This document shows, one piece after another, positions 1-7,579 of a DNA stretch of 13,147 bases. Source of the DNA: RUG023 sp900315435. Lineage in GTDB: Bacteria; Spirochaetota; Spirochaetia; Sphaerochaetales; Sphaerochaetaceae. The stretch is from contig CADAJJ010000052.1 of assembly GCA_902788205.1 (NCBI GenBank), positions 1 to 13,147 of the forward strand, written 5' to 3'. Made by a program: the position numbers and the translations under genes. The first letter of the stretch is position 1. Each line of letters begins with the position of its first letter. Under the pieces are notes generated by a model. That model was not told the DNA's origin, did not search any database, and was given only the letters and a program-made list of their open reading frames with translations.

Positions 1-48
1 GGAGATCGCTATCTCCAGTTCTCTTTTTAGATCCTTTTCCTTTACCAT
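1..48 (-). CDS. 5' end of an unidentified leftward gene (partial)
   Basis: Read on the minus strand, an ATG at 48-46 opens a frame that stays open to the window edge and gives MVKEKDLKRELEIAIS. The start is supported by a GGAGGG Shine-Dalgarno (minus strand, 61-56) seven bases before the ATG. The sixteen visible residues are charged and probably helical, which is not enough to name a family. The gene is divergent from the MarR gene at 184, so the two share about 135 bp of control region. The rest lies outside the window. I am fairly sure of the start and have no view of the function. Confidence 0.6.
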   Translation of the reverse strand, partial: MVKEKDLKRELEIAIS

Positions 49-53
49 GAAAA

Positions 54-91
54 AACCCTCCAAGTTGGTTTTTGGTCCAACTTGAAGGGTT
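54..91 (-). promoter_or_regulatory. Leader hairpin overlapping the Shine-Dalgarno of the leftward gene
   Basis: Positions 54-68 and 77-91 are inverted repeats of 15 bp with one mismatch, separated by an 8-base loop. On the minus strand the 3' arm contains the GGAGGG ribosome binding site of the gene starting at 48 and is followed by a U run just before the ATG. As RNA it could mask the ribosome binding site or act as an intrinsic terminator. As DNA it could be an operator with CAAGTTGG/CCAACTTG half sites. The dyad is seen directly; its role is inferred. Confidence 0.6.
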
Positions 92-124
92 CACTACACA
101 GGGGGCTTCCTTTTTTTGTTTCTT

Positions 125-152
125 TTGGACTGAAGGAGTGGTAAGGTATTAA
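125..152 (+). promoter_or_regulatory. Candidate promoter of the marR-ABC operon
   Basis: TTGGAC (125-130) and TATTAA (147-152) are separated by 16 bp and resemble a sigma-70 promoter. Transcription would begin inside the palindrome at 152-185, where a bound repressor would block it. The hexamers are only moderate matches, so this is a tentative call. Confidence 0.35.
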
Positions 153-185
153 TTGTTAGCTATCTAATATTAGGATACTAACAAT
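152..185. promoter_or_regulatory. 34-bp palindromic operator at the MarR gene start
   Basis: Outer arms ATTGTTAG (152-159) and CTAACAAT (178-185) and a perfect inner palindrome CTAATATTAG (164-173) share the same centre, 168.5. MarR dimers typically bind such AT-rich dyads of about 16-20 bp next to their own promoter. The site lies just downstream of the candidate -10 and overlaps the first possible ATG, so autorepression of the whole operon is the likely role. Binding by this MarR is inferred. Confidence 0.65.
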
Positions 186-597
186 GGGAGCCTCGATGAC
201 CAATCTGGATTTGCTCACCCTTTACTGGAACGGAACCCACCTGCTCAGGCGGGCCAATCCCTTTCATGGACAAATGCGCATCCTTTCTCTCCTCAGGGAG
301 CGGGGAACCGTGACGCAACGCTTGCTTGCCGATCTGCTCGACCGGCGTCCCGCAACGCTCAGCGTCCAGCTGGATGACATGGAAAAGCTTGGATATGTGA
401 AGCGCGTCAAGCGAAGCGACGATAAGAGAAATATTGATGTTTCTTTGACGGATGATGGCTTGAAAGCCGCTCATAAGGCAGACATTGAGCGTAAGAAGAT
501 TGCAGAAAGCCATTTTTCCATCTTGACGGAGGAAGAGCGGGACGTTTTTGCCAAGTTGCTTCTGAAGCTTGAGCGTGCATGGGAGAACATGGAATGA
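184..597 (+). CDS. MarR-family transcriptional regulator
   Basis: This 137-residue protein has the layout of a MarR repressor: a short N-terminal helix, a winged helix-turn-helix at about residues 29-92 and a C-terminal dimerisation helix. The recognition-helix region is RPATLSVQLDDMEKLGYVKR, and the wing carries the family D-x-R motif in DDKRNIDVSLTDDG. There is no cysteine, so thiol redox sensing is excluded. The start could be ATG 184 or ATG 196. The latter has GGGAG five bases upstream and would place the operator wholly outside the coding region. Its stop overlaps the start of the following ABC gene, and MarR plus two ABC half-exporters is a common arrangement in which the regulator represses the pump until a toxic ligand binds. 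Family call is firm; ligand unknown. Confidence 0.9.
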   Translation: MGASMTNLDLLTLYWNGTHLLRRANPFHGQMRILSLLRERGTVTQRLLADLLDRRPATLSVQLDDMEKLGYVKRVKRSDDKRNIDVSLTDDGLKAAHKADIERKKIAESHFSILTEEERDVFAKLLLKLERAWENME

Positions 598-2309
598 AAC
601 TCATCGCCTCATACGTGAAGAGGCATCTTGTGATGTTCCTTGTCTCAATGGGCTTCCTTTGTCTGGAATGTATGGCGACGCTCCTGCTTCCTTCCTATAT
701 GGCTCTGATCGTCGATAAGGGCGTCAAGCAGGCGGATACCGTGCTGATTCTCCATTATGGCATGATGATGCTGGTGATTACCTTGATAGGTGCCGGTGGA
801 GCGGCGATGCGGAACGTTTTCGCCTGTATCGTCAGCCAGACAGTGGCGAAAGAGATGCGGCTTGACCTTTACCGCAAGATATCCTCGCTTCCCTTGGAAA
901 ATATCGACCAGCTTTCCACCGGCAGCTTGATCACCCGGATCACCAATGACGTGACCAAGGTCCAGGAGTTCGTTTCCGGCTGTATGCGCATCATGTTCAA
1001 GGCTCCGGTCACTTGCATTGGCGCCATTTGCCTGATCGTCCTCGAGACTCCCGCCCAGATACCGATGATGCTGGTGGTGCTTGCTTTTTCCTTTCTCTGG
1101 ATTGCGCTGAACACGATTCAGGGATATCCCAGGTTCGGAAACCTGCAGGAGAAGCTCGACACGCTCAACACGACGAGCCGCCAATTCCTTTCCAATATCC
1201 GGGTGGTGAAGGCTTTTTGCGCCGAGAAGCGGGAGGAAGCACGGTTTGACACTGCTTCGGAAGCGTATGCGGTGGCAGGAACAAGCGCAAACAGGGTCAA
1301 CGCCGTCTATGGCCCGCTGATCAACCTGTCGGTCAATTTCGGAATCGTATTCCTGCTGTGGAGAGGCTCTTTCACCTCCGACGGACATATCGGATTGTTG
1401 ATGGCATCAGTCAACTATATGGTACAAGTATTGCTTGCCTTGTCGATGGTCAGCAATATCATGAACCGGACGGTACGAGCGTTGGCAAGTTCCGCACGAA
1501 TCCGAGAGGTGCTGGATACCAAACCTGCCCAGAAAGAAGAGGACAATCCCAAAGTTTTCGCACTTTCCGGTGCTTTGGCATGCAAGGATGTCTCTTTCTC
1601 CTATGCGGGAGCCTCCAACCGCGCTTTACGTCATGTCTCATTTTCCATTCCCAGAGGGACGACCCTTGGCATCATCGGCCCCACGGGAAGTGGAAAAAGC
1701 ACCCTCGTCAATCTGGTGCCTCGTCTCTACGATGCGAGCGAGGGGGTGGTGTCTGTCGATGGTGTGGATGTGAAGGAACTGAGCATTTCCTCTCTGCGCC
1801 AACAGGTTTCCGTCGTCATGCAGAAGGTGACGCTCTTTACCGGCACCATCAGGGAGAACCTCCTGTGGGGCAACGAGACCGCCAGTGACGAGGAGGTGGA
1901 TGACGCCTGCCATATCGCCTGTGCCGATGAGTTCATCAACAGAATGCCAAATGGATATGGAACGCTTCTTGGACAGGGAGGTGTCAACCTTTCCGGCGGC
2001 CAGAAACAACGACTTTCCATCGCCCGCGCCCTGTTGCGGAAACCCTCGATTTTGGTACTGGATGATGTGACCAGCGCCCTTGACGCCCAGACCGAGGCGA
2101 CGGTCCTTGCAAGACTGCGCGAGGCTTTGGCATCGACGAGTGTGCTGCTGGTCACCCAGCGAATCTCGACTGCCATGAAGGCGGACAAGATTCTGGTATT
2201 GGACAATGGAGAGGTACATGGCTTTGGTACCCATGAGCACCTGATGCAGGACTGCGCCACCTATCAGGAAATTTGGAAGTCCCAGATTGAAGGAGGGTAT
2301 CATGGCTGA
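594..2309 (+). CDS. ABC exporter half-transporter with degenerate ATPase site (TM287/BmrC-like)
   Basis: A 571-residue half-exporter with an N-terminal six-helix membrane domain (about 1-300) and a C-terminal nucleotide-binding domain. Walker A is GPTGSGKST (362-370), the Q-loop is Q410 and the signature LSGGQ is at 466-470. The catalytic glutamate after Walker B is replaced by aspartate (D491 in ILVLDD), and the switch histidine is glutamine (Q522 in VTQRIST). Both changes mark the non-catalytic site of heterodimeric exporters such as TM287/288, BmrCD and LmrCD. ATG 594 is chosen over an in-frame ATG at 579 because it forms an ATGA overlap with the MarR stop and has GGGAG eight bases upstream. 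It overlaps the next gene by 8 bp, which supplies the partner. Probable export of drugs, lipids or other hydrophobic compounds; substrate unknown. Confidence 0.9.
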   Translation: MKLIASYVKRHLVMFLVSMGFLCLECMATLLLPSYMALIVDKGVKQADTVLILHYGMMMLVITLIGAGGAAMRNVFACIVSQTVAKEMRLDLYRKISSLPLENIDQLSTGSLITRITNDVTKVQEFVSGCMRIMFKAPVTCIGAICLIVLETPAQIPMMLVVLAFSFLWIALNTIQGYPRFGNLQEKLDTLNTTSRQFLSNIRVVKAFCAEKREEARFDTASEAYAVAGTSANRVNAVYGPLINLSVNFGIVFLLWRGSFTSDGHIGLLMASVNYMVQVLLALSMVSNIMNRTVRALASSARIREVLDTKPAQKEEDNPKVFALSGALACKDVSFSYAGASNRALRHVSFSIPRGTTLGIIGPTGSGKSTLVNLVPRLYDASEGVVSVDGVDVKELSISSLRQQVSVVMQKVTLFTGTIRENLLWGNETASDEEVDDACHIACADEFINRMPNGYGTLLGQGGVNLSGGQKQRLSIARALLRKPSILVLDDVTSALDAQTEATVLARLREALASTSVLLVTQRISTAMKADKILVLDNGEVHGFGTHEHLMQDCATYQEIWKSQIEGGYHG

Positions 2310-4104
2310 TGTGGTCATCGTGCCCCAGAGGACCAATCCTGCGGGTATGAGCAAGTCTCCGGTGGTGAAGCCGAAGGATATGAAGGGAACGCTCCATCGC
2401 CTCTGGTCCATGACCAGGAACCATCGCAAGGAGTTGGGAATCATCCTTGTGCTCTCGGCATTGTCCTCGGCGGGGGCCATCGTGTCCCCTCTTGTCATTG
2501 GATGGGTGGTGACGGCGATAGACCGGAAATCCCCTGTGTTTGGAGTCTTGTCCCTGTTGGCTGCCCTGTACGTAGGAGAATGGCTTGTCACTTTCCTCCA
2601 ACAGTTCCTTATGGCCTCGACCGGTCAAAAAATCATCAATCAGATCCGTACCACCCTCTTTCACGCGATGGAACGTCTGCCGGTGGCTTTCTTTGACTGC
2701 CACCAGCATGGGGAGTTGATGAGCAGGTTGACCAACGACGTTGATACAATCAGCCAGACCATCAGCGACTCTCTTACCCTGCTTTTGACGTATTCGTTCA
2801 CCATTCTCGGCGTACTTGCCTGCATGGTCGCGCTGAGTCCCCTGCTCACTTCGATTGCCCTTGTTGGAGTCTTTTTGGTACTGCTTGTGACGAGGATCAT
2901 CACCCGGCGTACCGGAAAGCTGTTCAAAAACCAGCAGCATATGCTTGGTTTGCTCAATGGACAGGTGGAGGAGAGTGTTTCCGGTCTTCAGGTGGTCAAG
3001 GCTTTCGGAAGGGAGAAGCAGATGGTGAAGGACTTCACGGACCGGAACGAACAGCTCTGCCGGACCGCCATCACCGCCAATATCTGGTCAGGGTTTCTGA
3101 TGCCATTTACCGGCATCATCAACAACCTCAGCTATCTGTTGTTGGCCACGGCGAGTGGATTGTTGGCGGTACAGGGCATCATTACCATTGGCCTGATCAC
3201 CACCTTCCTTCTCTATTCACGCCAACTGGCAAAGCCATTCGTACAGATCGCCAACATCTACAACACCTTCCAGACCGCCGTCGCAGGTGCCGAACGTGTC
3301 TTCGAAATCATGGACGAGAAACCGGAACCGGAGGATAGAAACGGGGCGCTTCCCATCACCGTTCCCAAGGGAGATATCACGTTCGAGCATGTCATCTTCG
3401 GCTATCGGAAAGACCGGCCGGTCCTGAAGGATGTTTCTCTGTCTGTTCCATCAGGGACCCGGGTGGCCATCGTCGGTCCAACCGGTAGCGGGAAGACCAC
3501 CATCATCAGCCTGCTTTCCAGGTTCTACGATGTGGACAGTGGAAAGATCCTGCTCGATGGACACGATATCAGGGAGTACCGGATGCATGACCTGCGCTCT
3601 GTGTATGGCACGGTTCTCCAGGATACCGCGCTTTTCTCCGATACGGTGAAGGCCAATATCGCCTATGGGACGGGGAAGGGGACAGCAAGCGCCATCGGGC
3701 GGGCAGCCAAGGTAGCCGGAGCGGACTCCTTCATCGAGCGCTTGCCACAAAAATACGACACCGTGCTCGCCCAAGGCGGCATGGAACTCAGCCAAGGGGA
3801 GCGACAATTGCTCACCATAGCCCGGGCGGTACTGGCAGACGCTCCGATTATGGTTTTGGACGAAGCCACCAGTTCGGTCGATACGGTCACCGAACAGCAC
3901 ATCCGCCGGGCCATGCTTCAGATGACCAAGGGACGTACCTCGTTCATCATCGCCCATCGGCTTTCCACCATCAGGGATTCCGACCTGATCATCTATCTTG
4001 AGGACGGAAAGATCCTGGAGCAGGGGACGCACGAGGAGTTGATGGCGCTGCATGGGCGCTATGAGCACTTGTACCGGCTGCAGACAGGGTTGGAGGAGGT
4101 TTGA
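2302..4104 (+). CDS. ABC exporter half-transporter, catalytic partner (TM288/BmrD-like)
   Basis: A 600-residue half-exporter with about 25 extra N-terminal residues, a six-helix membrane domain (about 40-325) and a nucleotide-binding domain. Walker A is GPTGSGKTT (392-400), the Q-loop is Q440, Walker B ends in canonical D520-E521, and the switch histidine H552 is present in IIAHRLST. Its signature is LSQGE (496-500) rather than LSGGQ. In a head-to-tail dimer this altered signature faces the degenerate Walker B site of the upstream subunit, so both deviations fall in the same ATP site, while the other site is fully canonical. ATG 2302 is preferred to a TTG at 2287 because AAGGAGGG ends four bases before it. 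The 8-bp overlap with the first subunit suggests translational coupling and 1:1 assembly. Confidence 0.92.
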   Translation: MADVVIVPQRTNPAGMSKSPVVKPKDMKGTLHRLWSMTRNHRKELGIILVLSALSSAGAIVSPLVIGWVVTAIDRKSPVFGVLSLLAALYVGEWLVTFLQQFLMASTGQKIINQIRTTLFHAMERLPVAFFDCHQHGELMSRLTNDVDTISQTISDSLTLLLTYSFTILGVLACMVALSPLLTSIALVGVFLVLLVTRIITRRTGKLFKNQQHMLGLLNGQVEESVSGLQVVKAFGREKQMVKDFTDRNEQLCRTAITANIWSGFLMPFTGIINNLSYLLLATASGLLAVQGIITIGLITTFLLYSRQLAKPFVQIANIYNTFQTAVAGAERVFEIMDEKPEPEDRNGALPITVPKGDITFEHVIFGYRKDRPVLKDVSLSVPSGTRVAIVGPTGSGKTTIISLLSRFYDVDSGKILLDGHDIREYRMHDLRSVYGTVLQDTALFSDTVKANIAYGTGKGTASAIGRAAKVAGADSFIERLPQKYDTVLAQGGMELSQGERQLLTIARAVLADAPIMVLDEATSSVDTVTEQHIRRAMLQMTKGRTSFIIAHRLSTIRDSDLIIYLEDGKILEQGTHEELMALHGRYEHLYRLQTGLEEV

Positions 4105-4137
4105 GCGAACATCGTCTCCTATGTGGGGAAATGTCTG

Positions 4138-4146
4138 TGGTATGAT
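4138..4146 (+). promoter_or_regulatory. Extended -10 promoter of the sensor kinase block
   Basis: TGG followed by TATGAT (4141-4146) matches an extended -10 element, which can work without a good -35; none is seen at 17 bp. Transcription would begin near 4153, some 25 bases before the kinase start and just upstream of its AAGGAGG site. It lies in the 73-bp gap after the exporter genes, suggesting the kinase block has its own promoter. Confidence 0.5.
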
Positions 4147-4177
4147 GGAGGGGAAAACCGCATACAAGGAGGTTTTG

Positions 4178-5698
4178 GTGGAAAAACGATTTCGAAACCG
4201 CCTGCTTGGGAAAATCATTTTTTTCCTCTTTGCCTTCTTTCTCGCGTTCAGCGGCCAACTGGTGATCAGTGGGATGCAGGAAACCCTTGTCATCCAGCCG
4301 GAAAACCTGCGCATCCAGAATATCCAGGCAATCAGCCGGTTTCTGGATTTCTTCGAGGAAAGTCTGTCTCATCTTGCTGATTTCCGATGGGAGTACGGAG
4401 ATGCCGCCGTTCTCGCGGAGACAATCGATAGGGACCAAGTGGAAGCGCAGCGTCTTGTCGACGCCATCGACCTTGATCTTTCCCGACAGGGGGAGGCCCA
4501 ATATCTGTACGGAAACGCGATGAGGACGACCTTTGCCACCTTCTGCCGGTTCGAGACGATGCTCTGTACCTACATTCATGCCAACAATAGTGTCGCGGCA
4601 TCGAATCTCTACTATGGAAAAATAGTAAGTTGCGGGAACTATATCCGGAAATATACCCAGCAGTTGCTCGAGAGGGCAATTTCGGACAACCAGGATGAGT
4701 TTGTCACTCTGATGGCACTGAACAGCCAACTCAAGAACTTGCAGAATTTGATGCTCTGCTTCTGTCTTTTGCTCGCATTCCTGATGGTTGTCTCGATTGT
4801 TCGTCTGCTTTTGTTTTTCCGTACCCTCTCTTTGCAATCCCGCTCAATCAGCAAGGGAGATTTCTCCATTGCCGACCTACCTCAGATTGGGGACGACGAA
4901 ATCAGTGGACTTTCTGCGGTGTTCAACACCATGAAGCACTCGATGAAGCAGCAGGTGCGGCTGCTTGAGGAAAAAAACCGGATTGAAAGGAACCTGTACC
5001 GCAAGGAGAACGAAGCGCTCGGGTTGCAAAACATGCTGGAACAGGCGAGGCTCCAGCAATTCCGGAGCCAAATCAATCCCCATTTTCTCTTCAACACACT
5101 GAACATCATCAAGATCAGCGCGGAGGATGAAGGTGCTCCAAAGGCGTCGAAGATGCTTTCTTCCTTGGGACGGATCTACAGCTACGCGATGGGGAGCAAC
5201 GCCCAGATGGTTCCCCTTTCCCAAGAACTGCAGGTGGTTCAGGCCCTTTTTTCCCTCTACAAAGAACGCTTCGGGGACCGGGTCTCCTTGGTTTGGAGAG
5301 CCGGCGAGGATATTGTGGTCAGCGAGGTGTTCGTCCCCTCCTTCATTCTCCAGCCGTTGGCTGAGAACGCCTTCCGCCATGGAATCGCGCCAAAGGATGA
5401 AGGGGGAACGGTTTCCATCACCATCAGCAAGACAAAGCCAGAGAAAGACATGCTTCGCATCATCGTGAGCGACGACGGGGTGGGAATGGAGGAGAGCGAA
5501 TTGCAGCTGGTCAGGGAAAAACTGGGGCGGGAATACTTGGCGGATGAGCATATCGGCATCTACAATGTCGCTGCACGGTTGCAATTGCTGGATAAGCGAA
5601 GTAGTTTCGAGATGTTCTCGATCAAAAACCAAGGGACGCAGGTGGTGATGACGCTTCCGTACCGGGAGGATGCGAATGCTGAAAATCCTGATAGCTGA
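4178..5698 (+). CDS. YesM/LytS-type sensor histidine kinase
   Basis: A 506-residue membrane kinase. One membrane helix spans about 11-30, a mainly helical extracytoplasmic domain covers about 31-190 and a second helix about 191-214. These are followed by a HAMP linker (about 212-262), a coiled coil and the His_kinase domain with phospho-acceptor H302 in INPHFLFNTLN. The ATPase domain has the N box ENAFRHG (N397), the G1 box DDGVGM (432-437) and GIYNVAARLQLL. GTG 4178 is chosen because a perfect AAGGAGG lies five bases before it. Longer starts back to 4052 would overlap the exporter gene or precede the candidate promoter. It overlaps the response regulator by 23 bp. The signal is probably an extracellular solute relevant to the TRAP transporter downstream, perhaps read through the lipoprotein encoded two genes on (inference). 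Confidence 0.93.
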   Translation: MEKRFRNRLLGKIIFFLFAFFLAFSGQLVISGMQETLVIQPENLRIQNIQAISRFLDFFEESLSHLADFRWEYGDAAVLAETIDRDQVEAQRLVDAIDLDLSRQGEAQYLYGNAMRTTFATFCRFETMLCTYIHANNSVAASNLYYGKIVSCGNYIRKYTQQLLERAISDNQDEFVTLMALNSQLKNLQNLMLCFCLLLAFLMVVSIVRLLLFFRTLSLQSRSISKGDFSIADLPQIGDDEISGLSAVFNTMKHSMKQQVRLLEEKNRIERNLYRKENEALGLQNMLEQARLQQFRSQINPHFLFNTLNIIKISAEDEGAPKASKMLSSLGRIYSYAMGSNAQMVPLSQELQVVQALFSLYKERFGDRVSLVWRAGEDIVVSEVFVPSFILQPLAENAFRHGIAPKDEGGTVSITISKTKPEKDMLRIIVSDDGVGMEESELQLVREKLGREYLADEHIGIYNVAARLQLLDKRSSFEMFSIKNQGTQVVMTLPYREDANAENPDS

Positions 5699-6461
5699 CG
5701 ACGAGTTTCCCGAACTTGGTTTCCTGCACGATATTGTAGCCCGTCATTTTCAGGGGAATGCGGAAATCAGGTGCGTGCAGAACGGACGGGAGGCTGTGGA
5801 TACCGCGTTGCTCTGGAATGCCGACATCGCGTTGCTAGACATCGAGATGCCGGTAATGAAGGGCATCGAGGCGGCCAAGCGGATTCTAGGGAAAAACCCG
5901 CTGACCCGCATCATTTTCATCACGGCCTATCCGCTCTTTACCTATGCCCACGAGGCGGTCCGCATGGGTGCGAGCGACTATATCCTCAAGCCTGTCGATA
6001 CCGATGGTGTTATTGCCGCCGTGGAGAAGGCCTCGAAGCGGATTGAGCTCCAGCGGCAACTGGAAGGAGCGTCGGCGGGGTCGAATCCGTCCAGTGACGA
6101 TGACGAGGGAACCGACAAAGCTTCGCAACTGATCGCCAAAATCCAGCAGTATATCCGCCACAACTATGCCTTGTACACGTTGTCCCTCGACTCAGTCAGT
6201 AGCATTCTGGGAATGAACGCCTCCTACCTTTCCTCCCTGTTCAAGAAATGCACAGGCGTGAACTTCATCGACTATGTGACCGACCAGCGGATTTCCGCCG
6301 CGAAGGTCCTGCTCGACGATCCGCTTCGATCGACGGCGGAAATCGCCAGCATGATCGGCTACGAGAGTGCCAGCTATTTCACCCGGGCGTTCAAGAAACG
6401 GACAGGTATGACCCCGACCGAGTATCGGAAGGGGCGTCCGCAGGAGGGCGGCACGGCATGA
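5676..6461 (+). CDS. YesN-type response regulator (REC plus AraC DNA-binding domain)
   Basis: A 261-residue regulator. The receiver domain (about 3-118) shows the acidic pair D8-D9, phospho-acceptor D55 in ALLDIEMP, T83 and K105 in DYILKP. A Ser/Asp-rich linker (about 125-150) follows. The AraC-type domain (about 155-252) has two helix-turn-helix units, around LDSVSSILGMNASYLSSLFK and around EIASMIGYESASYFTRAFKK. ATG 5676 is preferred to ATG 5670 because GGGAGG lies six bases upstream. The gene overlaps the kinase by 23 bp and the lipoprotein gene by 4 bp (ATGA), so the three are probably made together. It most likely receives phosphate from the kinase and activates the TRAP operon from the control region at 7454-7579. 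Confidence 0.93.
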   Translation: MLKILIADDEFPELGFLHDIVARHFQGNAEIRCVQNGREAVDTALLWNADIALLDIEMPVMKGIEAAKRILGKNPLTRIIFITAYPLFTYAHEAVRMGASDYILKPVDTDGVIAAVEKASKRIELQRQLEGASAGSNPSSDDDEGTDKASQLIAKIQQYIRHNYALYTLSLDSVSSILGMNASYLSSLFKKCTGVNFIDYVTDQRISAAKVLLDDPLRSTAEIASMIGYESASYFTRAFKKRTGMTPTEYRKGRPQEGGTA

Positions 6462-7453
6462 GACGATTGGCATTCCTGTCTGGGCTTCTGGTTTTTCTGC
6501 TCGCGGGGTGTTCCCGTTCCCTAGCGAAGGAAGAAAGTCCCTTGCTGATTCTCCGCTATGCGGACAACCAGCCGATCGATTACCCGACTACCACCGCGGC
6601 ACGCTACTTCTCCGCCTTGGTCAGCGACAGGACGGAAGGCAAGATCCAGATCCGCGTGTTCGGAGGGGGAGAACTTGGCGAGGAACTTGAGGTGTTGGAC
6701 CAGGTTGCCTATGGCGGCATCGATTTTTCCCGGTTCTCGCTTGGAACGTTCAGCAAGTTCCAGCCGCAGACAAAGGTGCTTCAGCTTCCTTATCTGTACA
6801 GGGACTCGGCCCATATGTGGCGGGTGCTTGATGGCCCGATTGGAGAAGCATTCCTTGCAAGCATGCAGAGATATGGTGCAGTAGGTCTTTGTTGGTTTGA
6901 TGCGGGCGCGAGGAGCTTCTACACCACCGAGCCAGTCAACCGTCTGGAAGACCTGCAAGGGAAGGTGATTCGGGTGCAGGAGAGCGATTTGATGAGCGAG
7001 ATGATTCGTCTGCTAGGCGCCCGTTCTGTCCAGATTCCCTACGGCTCCGTCTATTCGGCGCTCCAGACCCACAAGATCGATGGTGCGGAGAACAATATTC
7101 CCAGCTATCAGTTCACCGGACACTATGAGGCTGCTCCCTACCTGTTCCTCGACGAGCACTTCCGTCTTCCCGAGGTGGTGCTGATGAGCTTCGCGGCGAA
7201 GGGGAAGATCGCCATGGTGGAACCTTCCTTCGTGGGGGTGGTCATGCAATGCGCGAAAGAGGCGAGCCTGTATGAGCGCGAGCTTTGGCGAAAAGCGGAA
7301 CTGGAGTGCGAGGAGAAACTCAAGGCATCCGGCTGTACCATTACCTATCCGGAACAGGCGGAAATCGCCCGGTGGAGAGAGGCGATGCGGGGCATCTACG
7401 ACCAGTTTGCCGGAGAGGATGCCGAAATCATCAGACAAATCCAGAGCCAATAA
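6458..7453 (+). CDS. DctP-family solute-binding lipoprotein, possible sensor partner
   Basis: A 331-residue protein beginning with a lipoprotein signal peptide: MRRLAFLSGLLVFLLAGC gives the lipobox LAGC with C18 as the lipidated residue. The rest matches DctP/TRAP binding proteins: R152 in ARSFYTTEP, R172 in LQGKVIRVQES (the position that pairs with a substrate carboxylate in the family) and VYSALQTHKIDGAENN. The start shares an ATGA overlap with the regulator stop, with AGGAGGG nine bases upstream. It is coupled to the two-component genes and separated by 126 bp from a complete TRAP operon that has its own binding protein. It could be a second binding protein for the same transporter, but a membrane-tethered receptor that reports ligand to the kinase is the better fit to the layout. 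That role is inference. Confidence 0.88.
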   Translation: MRRLAFLSGLLVFLLAGCSRSLAKEESPLLILRYADNQPIDYPTTTAARYFSALVSDRTEGKIQIRVFGGGELGEELEVLDQVAYGGIDFSRFSLGTFSKFQPQTKVLQLPYLYRDSAHMWRVLDGPIGEAFLASMQRYGAVGLCWFDAGARSFYTTEPVNRLEDLQGKVIRVQESDLMSEMIRLLGARSVQIPYGSVYSALQTHKIDGAENNIPSYQFTGHYEAAPYLFLDEHFRLPEVVLMSFAAKGKIAMVEPSFVGVVMQCAKEASLYERELWRKAELECEEKLKASGCTITYPEQAEIARWREAMRGIYDQFAGEDAEIIRQIQSQ

Positions 7454-7524
7454 GCAACATTTTCACTCTTTTTGGATGTATTGTACTATCTTTTGTATTT
7501 CCGTGATTTCAGCTTGTTTCCTTC

Positions 7525-7563
7525 TATAGTGCAATTGCTTGGTCGGAATTGCACGACCCTTTT
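7525..7563 (+). promoter_or_regulatory. Control region of the TRAP operon: -10 element and inverted repeat
   Basis: A -10-like TATAGT (7525-7530) has no recognisable -35, as expected for a promoter that needs an activator. GTGCAATT (7529-7536) and AATTGCAC (7547-7554) form a perfect 8-bp inverted repeat with a 10-base spacer. A second possible hairpin, GGTCG (7541-7545) with CGACC (7554-7558) followed by CTTTT, overlaps it, so the two RNA folds exclude each other. Upstream, TTGTA recurs at 7481 and 7493, a weak direct repeat that could belong to an AraC-type site. Role as operator or attenuator is inferred. Confidence 0.45.
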
Positions 7564-7579
7564 CGTAAGGAGGAAAAGC

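Noticed and set aside
1..16. GGAGAT/ATCTCC hairpin at the window edge
   Set aside because: It lies within the codons of the leftward gene and has only six pairs; likely chance.
645..1388. Long open frame on the minus strand inside the first ABC gene, and similar ones at 1638-2591, 3451-4314 and 4877-5632
   Set aside because: They lie opposite clear protein genes, have low-complexity compositions typical of antisense frames and no ribosome binding site or recognisable motif.
4052..4177. Earlier starts for the sensor kinase, including ATG 4142
   Set aside because: They overlap the exporter gene or precede the candidate promoter, add a non-family N-terminal stretch, and lack the perfect AAGGAGG that precedes GTG 4178.
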